Shown here: piece by piece, positions 4,953 through 5,746 of the stretch
Position numbering within the stretch: position 1 is the first letter of the stretch
How the letters are laid out: each line of letters opens with the position of its first letter
NCBI GenBank assembly: GCA_039029935.1
Contig: JBCCFC010000920.1
Span: 1 to 5,746, forward strand
Length of the DNA stretch: 5,746 nt
From: G039029935 sp039029935
Lineage (GTDB): Bacteria > Chloroflexota > Anaerolineae > Caldilineales > Caldilineaceae
Reading direction: 5' to 3'
Translations under genes and position numbers: made by a program
Notes under the pieces: generated by a model
Seen by the model: the letters and a program-made list of their open reading frames with translations, nothing else
The model's database searches: none
Told to the model about the DNA's origin: nothing

Positions 4953-5746
4953 TTAGCCAGCACGCTCCGCAGCTTTGCTCACCGCACGGCTGACAAAGAC
5001 TGGAGCCATTGAACGGCGATAGTCTGCACTGGCGTGGATGTCGCCCATGACATCATCCCCCAGATCGTTGGCAACCGCAGCAGCGGCGGCAGCGATGGTG
5101 TCATCATTCAGTGGTTGGCCTGTCAACGCCGCTTCAACCGAAGCCGCTCGTGTGGCCGCAGGTGTCAAGCCACCGATGGCAACGCTTGCGCTTGTGCAAA
5201 CACCATTTTCAACAGCAACTTTGGCCGCAACACCGACGATGGCGTAGCGTGATGCTGGATTGAAGAGCTTGGCATAGGCAGATCCTGCGCTACCATCTTC
5301 AGGAACGTCAAGGCTGGTCAAGACTTCGCCTTCACCCAGTGCCGTCTCAAACAGGTCAACAAAGAAATCGTCGGCAGAGACACTGCGTGTGCCATCTGCA
5401 CCAGCAATGTTGACACTTGCACCCAGCGCAGTCAACACGGTTGGCAGGTCCGAAGCTGGGTCAGCGTGGGCAATGCTGCCACCGACTGTTCCCCGATTGC
5501 GCACCTGTGGGTCGCCAATCCAGCCTGCTGCCTCTGTCATGGCCGCGGGCAAATCATCCGATGCTTCGACCTGTGCATGAGTGGTCAATGATCCCATGTG
5601 GATAACACCGTTGCTTTTGTTGAGTCCTTTGAGGTCATCAATACCACTAATGTCAATCAACATAGATGGTGCAGCCAAGGACGGCCACAGCGTGTGTTGT
5701 TTCAATGCCGTGTGGCGTGTCTGGTGTTTGTAGACGTGGCTTGTAC
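4953..5746 (-). CDS. FAD-binding subunit of a CoxM/xanthine dehydrogenase-type molybdenum hydroxylase, 5' partial
   Basis: This is the medium subunit that carries FAD and passes electrons from the Fe-S subunit to an acceptor in molybdenum hydroxylases (CO dehydrogenase, xanthine dehydrogenase and relatives); the substrate cannot be told from this subunit. Counting from an in-frame TTG at 5705, residues 10-19 are LAAPSMLIDI and 38-43 are GSLTTH. The FAD-binding signature follows at 69-88 (RNRGTVGGSIAHADPASDLP). The C-terminal flavoprotein domain has FNPASRYAIVGVAA at about 149-162 and GGLTPAATRA further on. The body matches the family well. The family N-terminus, with AGGxSLLP about 13 residues before LAAPS, is absent in all three minus frames up to the window edge. 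The frame stays open to 5746, so the gene is cut by the window and its first 30-50 residues are missing or altered. Partner subunits would lie beyond the right edge; none follows it here. Confidence 0.88.
   Translation of the reverse strand, partial: TSHVYKHQTRHTALKQHTLWPSLAAPSMLIDISGIDDLKGLNKSNGVIHMGSLTTHAQVEASDDLPAAMTEAAGWIGDPQVRNRGTVGGSIAHADPASDLPTVLTALGASVNIAGADGTRSVSADDFFVDLFETALGEGEVLTSLDVPEDGSAGSAYAKLFNPASRYAIVGVAAKVAVENGVCTSASVAIGGLTPAATRAASVEAALTGQPLNDDTIAAAAAAVANDLGDDVMGDIHASADYRRSMAPVFVSRAVSKAAERAG

Overview
All recognisable genes in this window lie on the minus strand, so transcription runs from right to left. Strong AGGAGG-type ribosome binding sites, roughly even base composition, a molybdenum-hydroxylase FAD subunit and a relic of an AAA-ATPase-like/PD-(D/E)XK gene suit a free-living bacterium. 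The phylum Chloroflexota is my best guess, but it is a weak inference because no rRNA, tRNA or marker gene is present.

Reading in the direction of transcription, the right end holds most of a CoxM/XDH-type FAD-binding subunit (stop at 4953). Its N-terminal end looks disturbed near the window edge. About 290 bp of non-coding DNA follows (4662-4952). It holds a 150-bp element bounded by imperfect inverted repeats, then a nested inverted-repeat block whose core is an intrinsic terminator. Next comes a 198-aa conserved-looking hypothetical protein (4065-4661) with its own terminator directly after the stop. The -35 box of a good sigma70-type promoter (4002-4030) sits inside that terminator. The promoter faces a gene relic (3767-3938) in which the extreme N-terminus and extreme C-terminus of an AAA-ATPase-like/PD-(D/E)XK (DUF1703-type) protein are joined out of frame by a large internal deletion. 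Fifteen bases later starts a secreted 379-aa protein of unknown function (2612-3751). It carries a signal peptide and a methionine-rich Pro-Ala-Met repeat encoded by a 9-bp tandem repeat, and is closed by a 23-bp perfect-stem terminator.

The left third is a two-gene unit: a 579-aa alpha/beta hydrolase with a C-terminal beta-sandwich-like domain (605-2344), translationally coupled to a 143-aa protein of unknown function (181-612), then a terminator at 101-139. The remaining left edge (1-100) holds no convincing gene.

I do not see a complete known defence, secretion or biosynthetic system. The parts most worth following are the methionine-rich exported protein that appears to have inherited the promoter of a dead ATPase/nuclease gene, the coupled hydrolase and small partner, and the 150-bp inverted-repeat element.
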